From: Acidobacteriota bacterium
Lineage (GTDB): Bacteria > Acidobacteriota > Thermoanaerobaculia > UBA5066
DNA length: 55,695 nucleotides
Assembly (NCBI GenBank): GCA_029781975.1
Contig: JAKOVQ010000028.1
Location: 1-55,695, forward strand
Reading direction: 5' to 3'
A program made the position numbers and the translations under genes. Below, piece after piece: positions 9,080 to 17,124 of the stretch (position 1 is its first letter; each line of letters opens with the position of its first letter). The notes beneath the pieces are model-generated. The model saw only the letters and a program-made list of their open reading frames with translations, was not told the origin of the DNA and did no database searches.

Positions 9080-9445
9080 ATGAGGACCCGGCCCGGGAGG
9101 GGAGGGCGCGCCGAGCCGTTCGGGGCCGCCCTGATGCTCTCAGCCGACGAGCTCCTCGAGGACCTCTGGCAGGGCGAGATCGACTGGATCCGGTTGCCCG
9201 ACGGCAGCTCGGTGGAGATGTTCCTCGACCGCCTCGCCTTCGAGGCGGCGCAGCCGTCGTACCTCCTCGACCCGCGCTTCGAGGGGCTCCTCGACGACGG
9301 CCAGCGGGAGCTGCGACGGCTCCTCCTTCCTCTCGTCGAGGCCAGGCGCGGCTCCGCCCCAGAAACGGCGGCCTGGCCGCTGGTGGAGGACCTGTTGGGC
9401 AAGCTCGGGGCGTTCGGAAGCGGCTCGGACCGGGAGAGTTCGTGA
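9080..9445 (+). CDS. Hypothetical protein, partly duplicated at 11375
   Basis: 121 aa from the ATG at 9080; the true start may be the ATG at 9134 (MLSADELLEDLWQGEIDW), because the first 18 residues are low-complexity. Acidic and helical, with no domain recognised. The C-terminal segment TAAWPLVEDLLGKLGA recurs in a fragment at 11375-11488, showing a second copy once existed. Size and neighbourhood would suit an antitoxin or accessory factor, but this is a guess. Confidence 0.45.
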   Translation: MRTRPGRGGRAEPFGAALMLSADELLEDLWQGEIDWIRLPDGSSVEMFLDRLAFEAAQPSYLLDPRFEGLLDDGQRELRRLLLPLVEARRGSAPETAAWPLVEDLLGKLGAFGSGSDRESS

Positions 9446-9488
9446 CCGGCTTGGCCAGCAACTGGTGACATTCGTTGCCGGCTCTTCG

Positions 9489-9805
9489 ATGCGCGAGATC
9501 CTCAGGACCCTCCTCCTCGACTTCCAGGGAGCGACGCTCCAGGCGGGAGTGCCGCGCCGGCTGAGGGTGAAGAGGGTGCCGGGGAAGGCGACGATCCCCA
9601 TCGGCGCCCGGCGCTGCGGATAGTCGACGTACGCGTTCCAGCAGGTGTCCCGACTCGAGGAGGACGGAGTCCCCCGGGAGAACGTCCTTTTCCTGAACTT
9701 TTTCGGCTACCGTCTCGCGGGCCTGCGGCACGAGGGGCTCGCCGCCGTCACGGAGGCGTACTTCCCGGTCTACCCGGAGAAGAAGGGGAGGGAGACGGTC
9801 CACGG
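9489..9805 (+). pseudogene. AAA ATPase (DUF4143-type) remnant with a stop at the Walker A lysine
   Basis: An ATG at 9489 opens MREILRTLLLDFQ, the usual start of these ATPases. The frame reaches IGARRCG and then TAG (9621-9623), where the family has the Lys of the GxRRxGKST P-loop; AAG to TAG is a single change. After the stop the same frame continues STYAFQQVSRL...VPRENVLFLNFF...LAAVTEAYFPVYPEK and loses similarity after ~9805. The C-terminal ~250 residues are missing. Clearly broken twice. Confidence 0.75.
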
Positions 9806-9922
9806 AAATCGCGTCGTCTCGGGGCGTGGAGGCAGCGCCCCATGGGGCCGGTGCCGTGGCACCCGACGGTGGGGCACCGAAGCGCCCACGCCGATGGAGG
9901 GCTGGCACCGTCGCATCGCGCC

Positions 9923-9952
9923 TTGACGAGGTATACCTCGCCGCGGTATACG
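9923..9952 (+). promoter_or_regulatory. higBA promoter with GGTATAC operator repeats
   Basis: TTGACG (9923-9928) is followed after 18 bp by TATACG (9947-9952). GGTATAC occurs at 9930-9936 and 9945-9951, once in the spacer and once over the -10. HigA antitoxins bind such repeats to repress their own operon. The predicted transcription start falls on the higB GTG at 9960. Confidence 0.55.
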
Positions 9953-9959
9953 GCTGGTC

Positions 9960-10250
9960 GTGGCGATCCGGGGATTCGCCAGCGCTTCGGTCGAGAGGTT
10001 CTTCGTCCAAGGGCGCCTCGGTCCGAAGGTCGGCTGGGTGACCGTGGCCAGGGTCGTGGCGAGGAAGCTCGACATGCTCGACTACGCGAGCGAGCTGTCC
10101 GACCTGGCGTCGCCGCCTGGGAACCGCCTGGAGGCGCTGAAGGGAGACCTCGTCGGGTTCCACAGCATCCGGGTGAACGAACGGTGGCGCGTCGTCTTCC
10201 GTTGGACCCGTTCGGGGCCGATGGAGGTCGACGTCAGGGACTACCACTGA
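9960..10250 (+). CDS. higB: HigB/RelE-family mRNA interferase toxin
   Basis: 96 aa, the usual HigB length. The N-terminus IRGFASASVERFF and the core DLASPPGNRLEALKGDLVGFHSIRVNERWRVVF-type arrangement are those of plasmid-maintenance killer proteins. These cleave mRNA on the ribosome. The toxin comes first and the antitoxin second, as is typical for HigBA. The GTG start coincides with the predicted transcription start, so a leaderless message is likely. The stop overlaps an in-frame ATG (TGATG) of higA. Confidence 0.88.
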   Translation: MAIRGFASASVERFFVQGRLGPKVGWVTVARVVARKLDMLDYASELSDLASPPGNRLEALKGDLVGFHSIRVNERWRVVFRWTRSGPMEVDVRDYH

Positions 10251-10267
10251 TGCGAAAGGGGAGCAGC

Positions 10268-10567
10268 ATGACGGACTCCGCGCGACGCCGCCGACCGACC
10301 TCTCCCGGGGAGATCCTCCGCGAGGAGTACCTGGTTCCTCTTCACCTGACGCAGAAGCAGCTGGCGGATCACCTCGGGTGCGACGTGAAGGTCGTGAACC
10401 GGATCGTCAACGGTCGAAGCGCCGTCACGGCCGGGATGGCGCTGAAGCTGGGCGCCGCCTTCCGGACGACGCCGGAGTTCTGGCTGAACGCCCAGAAGGC
10501 AGTCGACCTCTACGCCGCATCGGCCGGGGTCACGCGGCTGCCGCCCCCTCTCCTTAGGGCGAGCTGA
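10268..10567 (+). CDS. higA: HigA antitoxin (HTH-XRE)
   Basis: 99 aa. Contains SPGEILREEYLVPLHLTQKQLADHLGCDVK, then RIVNGRSAVTAGMALKLGAAF and TPEFWLNAQ, the classic HigA helix-turn-helix protein. It neutralises HigB and should repress the operon through the GGTATAC repeats upstream. The ATG at 10268 is preceded by AAAGGGGAG; an in-frame ATG at 10250 overlapping the higB stop is the alternative start. Confidence 0.9.
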   Translation: MTDSARRRRPTSPGEILREEYLVPLHLTQKQLADHLGCDVKVVNRIVNGRSAVTAGMALKLGAAFRTTPEFWLNAQKAVDLYAASAGVTRLPPPLLRAS

Positions 10568-10585
10568 CCAGGCCGAGCCGGCAAC

Positions 10586-11020
10586 TCACGGCACGAACGT
10601 CGCCCGACCCAGGAACGTCCCGTCGTTCGAGACGTTGTCCACGTTGACGGCGTAGCAGAACGCCTCGCCGCCGTACGGCCTCCAGAGAAGCGTGCCGCCG
10701 TCGACGGCGACGTCGACGGGGATCTGCTGCCAGCTCCAGGGAAGGAGCGTCAGCTGGTACTCCTTGAGCATCGGTCCGGGCGACGTCGGGTGGTAGAGGG
10801 CGACCCGGACGATGGAAGCGGAGTACGAGGCGTTGGAGCAGGCGAGGTTGGCGCGGGTGCGCGAGTCGACGCGGACGCCGGTGGTCCAGTCGAAGGAGGT
10901 GCTCCCGAGGAAGTCGAGGATGGTCCAGGTGTCGGTCGCCGTGCTGAAGCGGCCGTTCGGGCCGTCGACGTAAACCTCGCTCGTGACGACGAGGTCTCGA
11001 TGGGAGATGGTCTGGAGTCC
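10586..11020 (-). pseudogene. C-terminal fragment of a large secreted protein
   Basis: The frame (stop at 10586) carries SRTRANLACSNAS, VRVALYHPTSPGPML, then LPWSWQQIPVDV and CYAVNVDNVSNDGTFLGRATF. This is the C-terminal beta-rich module of large secreted proteins that I associate with Acidobacteria-like genomes, where the end normally reads like YGVVND...DGSFVP. The N-terminal hundreds of residues and signal peptide are absent, so it is a truncated remnant. Confidence 0.5.
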
Positions 11021-11036
11021 GCCCGTGACCCCGCTG

Positions 11037-11400
11037 CTACTGCGACTGCTTCGACCCCTGAGTCCCGCGGCTCGGCTGGCTGCTCTCCCCATCCCTCCGC
11101 ATCAGGATCTTCCCCGTCTCGTTCCCCTCCTCCGTGCCGTCGGGGAGGGTGTGGAGGAAGTCGACGACGTCGGCCTCGCTGAAGGCGACGCGGGAGCCGG
11201 CCTTCAGCCCAGGGACGTAGTAGGGGTCGTTCTGGAGGATCCCCTCCACGCGGTCGCCCTTCCAGGAGACGACCTCCACCCACATCCACACGCGGCCGCC
11301 GCTGGAGGTGGCGAAGGGGGCCTTCAGGAGGAGGCGCTCGTTCTTCAGCGCGGCCACGTCGAGGTGGAGGCGGCCCGGCGGCCAGGACGGCGGCGTGGAC
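11037..11400 (-). pseudogene. DUF2314-like protein fragment
   Basis: The frame ending at 11037 contains VWMWVEVVSWKGDRVEGIL, NDPYYVPGLKAGSRV and FLHTLPDGTEEGNETG, matching DUF2314 (function unknown). Upstream (beyond ~11395) the frame runs antisense to a duplicated fragment of the 9080 gene, so the true N-terminus appears replaced. Probably a remnant; a short functional DUF2314 protein is possible. Confidence 0.5.
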
Positions 11401-11488
11401 TCTGGTGGAGGACCTGTTGGGGAAGCTCGGGGCGAGCCTTCCGCTGGTAAAGACCGGCCCGGCGAAGCGCCCGCGCCCGGAGGCATGA
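11375..11488 (+). pseudogene. 3' fragment of a paralogue of the 9080 gene
   Basis: The frame reads AARTAAWTLVEDLLGKLGA then SLPLVKTGPAKRPRPEA and TGA at 11486. The first part matches the C-terminus of the 9080 product (TAAWPLVEDLLGKLGA), also at DNA level. No start codon or upstream homology remains. Confidence 0.55.
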
Positions 11489-11555
11489 ATCATCCTGAAT
11501 CCGCATTGAGGGCGGGTGGGGAGCGCCCCTCGAGGTGACGATGTCGAACCGAACC

Positions 11556-11996
11556 TCAACCACGGCGGCGTGGAGGACGGACGACCGACAGCCTGACCAG
11601 CGCCTCGCCCGGGGAGACGATCTCGAGCGGCGCCCCCCGGAAGCCCGCAGGGTCACGCGTCACGAGGAGCTCGCAATGGGCAGCGGCGCCGGCGGCGGCA
11701 CAGACGGCGTCTTCGAAGTCCGCGAGACGGAGATCGAGCGCGGCCTTCAGGACCGGCGAGTCGACGCGAGCGACGCCGAAGACGGAGAGGAGGTCGGCGA
11801 CGCCCCGGTCGGCGAAGGAGCCCCCTCGCGCCTTACGCATCAGGTAATGGATGGTCGTGACGCCATGGGCCGGGATGAGCCCGCGCGCGCGGCGGGCCTC
11901 GACGGCGGCCCAGAGGGCGGCTGCCGAGGCGGACCACGGCTCGCGGTCGAGGAGGACGTCCAGGACGACGTTGACGTCCAGGAGGAGTCGTCTCAC
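11556..11996 (-). CDS. vapC: PIN-domain ribonuclease toxin (VapC family)
   Basis: 146 aa. PIN acidic residues are visible: LLLDVNVVLDVLLDREP at the N-terminus, the central Glu region AAVEARRARGLIPAHGV, FEDAVCAAAG, and ELLVTRDPAGFRG at the C-terminus. PIN toxins cleave tRNA or rRNA. The ATG at 11996 overlaps the end of the antitoxin gene by 4 bp, so translation is coupled. Confidence 0.88.
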   Translation of the reverse strand: MRRLLLDVNVVLDVLLDREPWSASAAALWAAVEARRARGLIPAHGVTTIHYLMRKARGGSFADRGVADLLSVFGVARVDSPVLKAALDLRLADFEDAVCAAAGAAAHCELLVTRDPAGFRGAPLEIVSPGEALVRLSVVRPPRRRG

Positions 11997-12226
11997 CGGT
12001 ATTTCGCCTCGATGTGCCGTCGGTGAGCCGCCACATCGACCCCTTTCAGGCAGCCCCGGAGGCGCCGGAGCACGGGGGGCGGAACCCCGTCGCTCTCCTC
12101 ACCCGTCGCGGCGGCCTCCCGGAGGAAGTCCTCGACGAGCTGAGAGACAGATGTCCCCTGACGGACGGCCCATTCCTTGGCCCGCTGGACCACCTCGTCG
12201 TCGACGCTGAGGGTGAGCTTAGACAT
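11993..12226 (-). CDS. vapB: VapB-type antitoxin
   Basis: 77 aa. Starts MSKLTLSVDDEVVQRAKEWA with GTSVSQLVEDFL following: a ribbon-helix-helix DNA-binding domain of the DUF6364 kind. The C-terminal tail (VLRRLRGCLKG...HRRHIEAKYR) should wrap around VapC. The ATG at 12226 directly abuts the ATACGTAT operator pair, suggesting autoregulation. Upstream partner of vapC. Confidence 0.85.
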   Translation of the reverse strand: MSKLTLSVDDEVVQRAKEWAVRQGTSVSQLVEDFLREAAATGEESDGVPPPVLRRLRGCLKGVDVAAHRRHIEAKYR

Positions 12227-12259
12227 ATACGTATGGCCTCCCGCCCGATTATACGTATG
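12226..12259 (-). promoter_or_regulatory. vapBC operator-promoter: two TATACGTATG repeats over a TATAAT box
   Basis: TATACGTATG occurs at 12226-12235 and 12250-12259 in direct orientation, 24 bp apart; each contains the palindrome ATACGTAT. On the minus strand the distal copy overlaps TATAAT (12254-12249), giving a start near 12242 and a ~16-nt leader. A ribbon-helix-helix dimer on each palindrome would block the -10 box and the leader. Confidence 0.55.
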
Positions 12260-12355
12260 CCCCACGTGGAACGGACCTACAGCGGAAGCGCACCGGCCGT
12301 GGCTCCGGGTCGCGCTCCGCCCCTGTCCGGCGCCGCGAGCGGATAGGCTTATGTC

Positions 12356-13723
12356 ATGGAGATCGGTCGTCATGGCCGCGGCGTCACGCCGTTCCTCGTC
12401 GTCGCCGCTCTCGGCGTGACGGCGACGACGTGTCATCCGCGGCCGGGAGCACCGACAGCGTCGCCGGGCGGGGACGCCTTGGCCGCACCCCGGATCGTCC
12501 GCTACGACACGCGGCTCGAGGTGGACGTCGCGGCGCGGTCGATCCGGGGCGAGACGGCGATGCGCCTGGCGGGCGCGCCCGCCGCCGGGACGGAGCTCCG
12601 CTTCCCCCGCCACGACCTCGTCGTCGACGGCGTGACGGTGGCCGGCGAGCCGGTGACGGCCAGGATGGACGGGCCGGCGCTGGTGATTCCCCTGCCGGCC
12701 GGGAGCGGGCCGGACGCGCGGGTGGTGGTGGCGTACCACGCGGCGGGGGCCGCAGGGCCGCGGGCGAACGGTCTAGTCTTCGGGGAGGGATTCGTCTACT
12801 CGGGGTTCGACACGTGCCGCTGGATGGTCTGCCGGGAAGGGCCGGGGGAGAAGGCGGCGTTCGGCCTGACCGTCACGGTGCCGGAGGGATTCGGGGCGGT
12901 GGCGAGCGGGGTTCCGGTCGGCGCGGAGCCGGCGGGGCCGGGCCGGACGCGGTTCAGGTTCGAGGAGGAGCGCCCCTACTCCCCCTACCTCTTCGGCTTC
13001 GCCGCGGGAGCCTTCGCCGAGGCGTCGCTGGCGGAGGGGGAGACGACGCTGAGGTTCGTGGGAGCCGGCGTGACGGAGGCGGCGCTCCTCGTGAGGTTCG
13101 GCGAGACGGGGCGGATGCTGAGGTTCCTCGAGGAGAAGGCCGGGGTGCCGCTCCCACAGGCCGTCTACACGCAGGTCCTCGTCCCCGGCTCGGAGGCGCA
13201 GGAGAAGAGCACCTTCTCGATCCTCGGGCGGGACGAGGTCGACCCGATCCTGACCGACCCGACGGAGGACTGGGCGATCGTCCACGAGCTGGCGCACCAG
13301 TGGTGGGGGAACCTCGTCACCCGCCGGACCTGGTCGGACTTCTGGCTGAACGAGGGAGTCACGAGCTTTCTCGTCGCCGCCTGGAAGGAGGCGCGCTGGG
13401 GGCGCGCGGCGTACGAGCGCGAGCTCGACCTCTTCCGGAAGCGACGCCAGCGGGCGGTCGACGCCGGCTTCGACGTCCCGCTCGCCTACACGGGGACGTA
13501 CCCCTCGCTCGGGGTGAGGCGCGCGATCCAGTACGCGAAGGGGGCGCTCTTCCTCGACCTCCTTCGCCGGGAGCTGGGCGAGCGCGCGTTCTGGGCGGGA
13601 CTGAAGCGGTTCACGCGGGAGAACGCCGGCGGGACGGTCGTCAGCGCAGACCTGCGCGTGGCCTTCGAGAGGGAGAGCGGCAGGGACCTCGGACCGCTCT
13701 TCCGGGAGTGGGTCGGCCCCTGA
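12356..13723 (+). CDS. M1-family (gluzincin) aminopeptidase, exported
   Basis: 455 aa. The N-terminus has a hydrophobic stretch ending near a Cys (VVAALGVTATTCHP), suggesting a signal peptide or lipoprotein anchor. The zinc site is HELAHQWWGN (H310, E311, H314) with the third ligand E333 in LNEGVTSF, exactly 18 residues after H314. The GAMEN exopeptidase motif is not found at its usual place; EKSTFSILG stands there, so substrate mode may differ from classical aminopeptidase N. Short for M1 (often 600-900 aa): the C-terminal superhelical domain is absent. A TAGGCT hexamer (12345-12350) lies just before the ATG, suggesting a nearly leaderless message. Confidence 0.88.
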   Translation: MEIGRHGRGVTPFLVVAALGVTATTCHPRPGAPTASPGGDALAAPRIVRYDTRLEVDVAARSIRGETAMRLAGAPAAGTELRFPRHDLVVDGVTVAGEPVTARMDGPALVIPLPAGSGPDARVVVAYHAAGAAGPRANGLVFGEGFVYSGFDTCRWMVCREGPGEKAAFGLTVTVPEGFGAVASGVPVGAEPAGPGRTRFRFEEERPYSPYLFGFAAGAFAEASLAEGETTLRFVGAGVTEAALLVRFGETGRMLRFLEEKAGVPLPQAVYTQVLVPGSEAQEKSTFSILGRDEVDPILTDPTEDWAIVHELAHQWWGNLVTRRTWSDFWLNEGVTSFLVAAWKEARWGRAAYERELDLFRKRRQRAVDAGFDVPLAYTGTYPSLGVRRAIQYAKGALFLDLLRRELGERAFWAGLKRFTRENAGGTVVSADLRVAFERESGRDLGPLFREWVGP

Positions 13724-13977
13724 CGTCGCGCGAGGTCCGCTCGCGGTGTCGTTCTTACAACGATTAGGAAGGAGTTTCGTCCGCCGGGCGTCCCCCGGCG
13801 TCGGCAGGGCCCTTTCTCGCACGATTCGACGGGGAAGCCGGGACGGTCCCGGTGGCAGGGATGTTGCGATTTCCTTCGTGAGGTCGGGAGGGATCGCACC
13901 GCGGTCCGCCCGTCCGGAAAGGCGGCCGGGCCACGCGCCCTCATCGGGCCGCCGGTAAGTACCGAAGGAGGACGACG

Positions 13978-15135
13978 ATGAGAACGAACGCTCTGGCTCT
14001 CGTGCTCGCGGCGGCCCTCGCGACGACCCTCCCCGCGGGGAGAGCGGCCGCCTCCGTGAGCTTCTCCGTCACGATCGAGGGCTTCCACGACGAGCTCGCG
14101 CCCTACGGCACCTGGGTCGACTGCGCCTACGGTGAAGCGTGGGTGCCGCGCGTCTCGGCGCGCTGGGCGCCCTACACCGACGGCGAGTGGGTCTACACGC
14201 GCTACGGCTGGACGTGGGCGGCGGACGACCCGTGGGGCGGCGACCCGTATCACTACGGCACGTGGGTCTATCTCGCCGGCTACGGCTGGGCCTGGGTCCC
14301 CGGGACCGTCTGGGCCCCGGCGTGGGTGACCTGGTGCTACAGCGACGACTGGATCGGCTGGGCCCCGCTCCCGCCGGAGATGGCGTTCGGGGTCTCGGGC
14401 TACTCGGGACGGCCGATCGTCCTCCCGGCGACGCGCTACGTCTTCGTGCCGACCACCCGTTTCGTCGGGACCAACGTGTCGTCGGTCCGCGTCGACCCGT
14501 CGCGGAACGCGACGCTCTTCCGTCAGGCGAGGCCGGTGACCCGGTTCGACGTCTCCGGCGGTGTGGTCCGGAACGTCGCCCTGCCGGTCTCGACCGTTCA
14601 GCGAGCGACGGGGCGCCGGATCGTCCCCCGCGAGATCCGCGCGGCCCGGACGGCGCCGCGGACGCTCGAGGCGAGCGGCCTGGCGCGGCACGGCCGCGTG
14701 GCGGTGGTCGCGCCCGCCCGCGAGATCCGGAGCACCCGGGCCTTCCTGAGGCACTCGGTGGCGCAGGCCGAGCGGCGCCCGCACGCCCCCCGGGAGGTGC
14801 GGCACGAGGAGACCTCTCCGAGGGTGCGGCAGCCGCATGCGCAGCGTTCGGAGCCGCGGCGTCCCGAGGAGCACGCGCTGCCGAGGCCCGCGGCCCGGCA
14901 CGAAGCGTCGCGGCCCGGTCGGCCGGGCGGTGGCGAGGTCCGGGCGGTCCCGCGGCGCGAGCGCCCGCGGGCTCATCAGGCACCGTCTCCCGCGAGGGCG
15001 CCGTCCGTCAGGATGGAGCGTCCGGCGCAGCGCCCGCCGGCCCGGGTCGAGAGCGGCCACGGCCGGCCCGCGCAAGGCGGAGGGGAACCGCACGGGAACG
15101 GTCGAGGCCGTCCCGACAGGAGCGGCCGGCGCTGA
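13978..15135 (+). CDS. Secreted DUF6600-type protein with a basic tail
   Basis: 385 aa. Signal peptide of ~25 residues ending GRAAA. Residues ~30-150 are rich in Trp and Tyr with repeated WxYxxYGWTW and YHYGTW patterns (YTRYGWTWAADDPWGG, YGWAWVPGTVW), the DUF6600 fold of unknown function. The C-terminal ~170 residues are very rich in Arg, Pro, His and Ala and look disordered. AAGGAGG lies just before the ATG. Outside or periplasmic. The 254-bp gap before it holds no gene that I can support. Confidence 0.75.
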   Translation: MRTNALALVLAAALATTLPAGRAAASVSFSVTIEGFHDELAPYGTWVDCAYGEAWVPRVSARWAPYTDGEWVYTRYGWTWAADDPWGGDPYHYGTWVYLAGYGWAWVPGTVWAPAWVTWCYSDDWIGWAPLPPEMAFGVSGYSGRPIVLPATRYVFVPTTRFVGTNVSSVRVDPSRNATLFRQARPVTRFDVSGGVVRNVALPVSTVQRATGRRIVPREIRAARTAPRTLEASGLARHGRVAVVAPAREIRSTRAFLRHSVAQAERRPHAPREVRHEETSPRVRQPHAQRSEPRRPEEHALPRPAARHEASRPGRPGGGEVRAVPRRERPRAHQAPSPARAPSVRMERPAQRPPARVESGHGRPAQGGGEPHGNGRGRPDRSGRR

Positions 15136-15262
15136 GGCCGTCCGTTCCGGCGAACGATCCCCGGTCGGCCCCCGCGCGGGGAGGTGCGCGGAATCCGGAC
15201 ACGCCATCCGCGGGGGGCTGAGCCCGAGGGGGCGGGATGACGCGCACGTCATAATTCGCAAC

Positions 15263-15514
15263 ATGCGTGTCACCCCTTCGCTCCCGGACCCCCTGGCCGG
15301 GAAGCTCCTGGTCCAGGTCCCCGACCGCGAACGGTCGGCGACTGTGGCGCGGCTCCTGGAGCGGGAGCTGGCCCGGCGCGAGCGAGAGCTGGAGGAAGCG
15401 TGCCAGGCGGCCAACGCCGACAGCGTCCTCGCCGAGGAGGTCGCGGAGTGGCAGTCCTTCGGCGATGCCGTCCCGGAGGGAGCCGCCGCCGGGATGAGAA
15501 GGCGGGGCCGTTGA
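15263..15514 (+). CDS. MazE-like antitoxin with a broken partner
   Basis: 83 aa, helical and charged (LAGKLLVQVPDRERSATVARLLERELARRERELEEACQ region), as in antitoxins paired with MazF. A CATAAT hexamer (15250-15255) lies 7 nt before the ATG, suggesting a leaderless transcript. The toxin frame directly downstream lacks its N-terminal half, so this antitoxin may be an orphan. Confidence 0.6.
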   Translation: MRVTPSLPDPLAGKLLVQVPDRERSATVARLLERELARRERELEEACQAANADSVLAEEVAEWQSFGDAVPEGAAAGMRRRGR

Positions 15515-15701
15515 CGGCGCCGCCCCGGCACACCCGCCGATCACCGTCCCGGTGACGTGCCAGGGGAAGAGGGTCGTGGCCATCGTCGACCAGGTGAGAG
15601 CGATCTCGAAGCTCCGGCTGAGGAGCCGGGTGGAGGTCGCGAGCACCGAGGACGTGGAGTCCGTCGGCGAGGCCGTCGCACGGATCCTCGAGCTCGGGTG
15701 A
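15511..15701 (+). pseudogene. MazF-like toxin remnant (C-terminal half)
   Basis: The frame has no start codon. It reads PPITVPVTCQGKRVVAIVDQ, then VRAISKLRLRSRVEV and VGEAVARILEL before TGA at 15699: the last ~55 residues of a MazF/PemK RNase. The N-terminal strand with the RRGEVW-like motif is deleted. Confidence 0.65.
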
Positions 15702-15721
15702 CCGCGAGCGGAGGGGGAACG

Positions 15722-16684
15722 ATGGCAGCGAATCAGCCGCTTCACGTCATCCTCGGCGCCGGCGGCGCCATCGGGACGCCGCTCGCGGCGGAGCTCCTCG
15801 CGAAGGGGGCGCGCGTAAGGACCGTCTCGCGCTCGGGCCGGGGAGCCGAGGGGGCGGAGGCCGTCCGCGCGGACCTGACGGCGGCCGGCGACGTCCTCCG
15901 CGCCGTCGAGCCGGAGTCGACCGTCTACCTCCTGGCCGGCCTCGCCTACGACCGGAAGGTGTGGCGCGAGGCGTGGCCAGCCATCATGAGAAACGTCGTC
16001 GCCGCCTGCTCGGCGAAGGGGGCGCGGCTCGTCTTCTTCGACAACGTCTACCTCTACGGCGCCGTCGACGGGGCGATGACGGAGGAGACGCCGGTTCGGC
16101 CGTCGAGCGTCAAGGGGGAGATCCGGGCCGGGATCGCGGGGTACCTTCAGGAGGAGATGGCGGCGGGGCGGGTGACGGCGCTGATCGCCCGCGCGGCGGA
16201 CTTCTACGGGCCGTACGCCGAGAAGACGGGAATCCCGTCGATCCTCGTCCTCCAGCGCCTCGCCGCGGGGAAGAAGGCGCAGGTGATGGTGAGCGCCGAG
16301 ACGCTCCACTCCTACACCTACACGCTCGACTGCGCGCGGGCGCTGCCGCAGCTGGCGGCCGCGGACGACGCGTGGGGCCAGGTGTGGCACCTGCCGACGG
16401 CGCGGCCGGCGCCGACCGGCCGGCAGCTGGTGGAGCTGGCCGCGCGCGAGCTGGGCGTGGCGCCGCGGCTGACGGTGATGCCCCGCTGGCTCTTCCAGGC
16501 GGGGGGCCTCTTCAGCCCGTTGCTGCGCGAGCTGGCCGAGATGCTCTACCAGAACGACCGCGACTACCTCTTCGACTCGACGAAGATCGAGAGGCGGCTC
16601 GGCCTGACCCCGACGCCGTACGAGGAGGGGATCCGCGAGACGGTGAGGCGGATGAAGGCCCCGGCCGGTCCGGTCAAGACGTAG
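15722..16684 (+). CDS. NAD(P)-dependent epimerase/dehydratase (SDR family)
   Basis: 320 aa. The Rossmann nucleotide loop is VILGAGGAIGTPLAAEL near the N-terminus. The expected YxxxK is not clear: the site region reads DNVYLYGAVDGAMTEETP, closer to atypical or extended SDRs that act on nucleotide sugars or polyketide-like substrates. ADFYGPYAEKTG is the usual substrate-loop motif. Substrate cannot be read from sequence. Start ATG at 15722 preceded by GAGGGGG. Followed after 21 bp by the DUF1801 gene. Confidence 0.82.
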   Translation: MAANQPLHVILGAGGAIGTPLAAELLAKGARVRTVSRSGRGAEGAEAVRADLTAAGDVLRAVEPESTVYLLAGLAYDRKVWREAWPAIMRNVVAACSAKGARLVFFDNVYLYGAVDGAMTEETPVRPSSVKGEIRAGIAGYLQEEMAAGRVTALIARAADFYGPYAEKTGIPSILVLQRLAAGKKAQVMVSAETLHSYTYTLDCARALPQLAAADDAWGQVWHLPTARPAPTGRQLVELAARELGVAPRLTVMPRWLFQAGGLFSPLLRELAEMLYQNDRDYLFDSTKIERRLGLTPTPYEEGIRETVRRMKAPAGPVKT

Positions 16685-16705
16685 AAGGGAAGAGGGAGGA
16701 TCGCC

Positions 16706-17122
16706 ATGGCCGAGCCGAAGACGAAGCGGAACGAGGGGAGCGTGAAGGCGTTCCTCGACGCCATCGAGGACGAGCGCCGCCGGAAGGACAGCGTCGCCGT
16801 CGTCGCCCTGATGAAGCGGGTGACGGGCGAGGAGCCGAAGATGTGGGGGACGAGCATCGTCGGCTTCGGGAGCTACCACTACGTCTACGAGAGCGGACGG
16901 GAGGGAGACGCCCCGCTGCTCGGCTTCTCCCCGCGAAAGCAGGCGCTGACGCTCTACGTCGCGCTCGGGAGCGGGGGCTTCGAGGGGCTCCTGAAGAAGC
17001 TGGGGAAGCACGAGACGGGGAAGGGGTGCCTCTACCTGAAGCAGCTCTCGGACGTCGACGTGAATGTGCTCGAGGAGCTGCTGGCACGCTCGTTCGAAGC
17101 GCAGAAGCGGAAGAACCGCTGA
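16706..17122 (+). CDS. DUF1801 domain protein
   Basis: 138 aa, the usual length. Contains FLDAIEDERRRKDS, VTGEEPKMWGTSIVGFGSYH and GFSPRKQALTLYV, the DUF1801 signature. Function unknown; a small YdhG-like alpha/beta protein. Its stop is 2 nt before the topB-recQ start, so the genes are likely co-transcribed. Confidence 0.85.
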   Translation: MAEPKTKRNEGSVKAFLDAIEDERRRKDSVAVVALMKRVTGEEPKMWGTSIVGFGSYHYVYESGREGDAPLLGFSPRKQALTLYVALGSGGFEGLLKKLGKHETGKGCLYLKQLSDVDVNVLEELLARSFEAQKRKNR

Positions 17123-17124
17123 GG

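Noticed and set aside
15961-17124. Upstream extension of the topB-recQ frame
   Set aside because: The frame is open but overlaps the epimerase and DUF1801 genes and is Arg/Gly-rich; the topoisomerase starts properly at the GTG at 17125.
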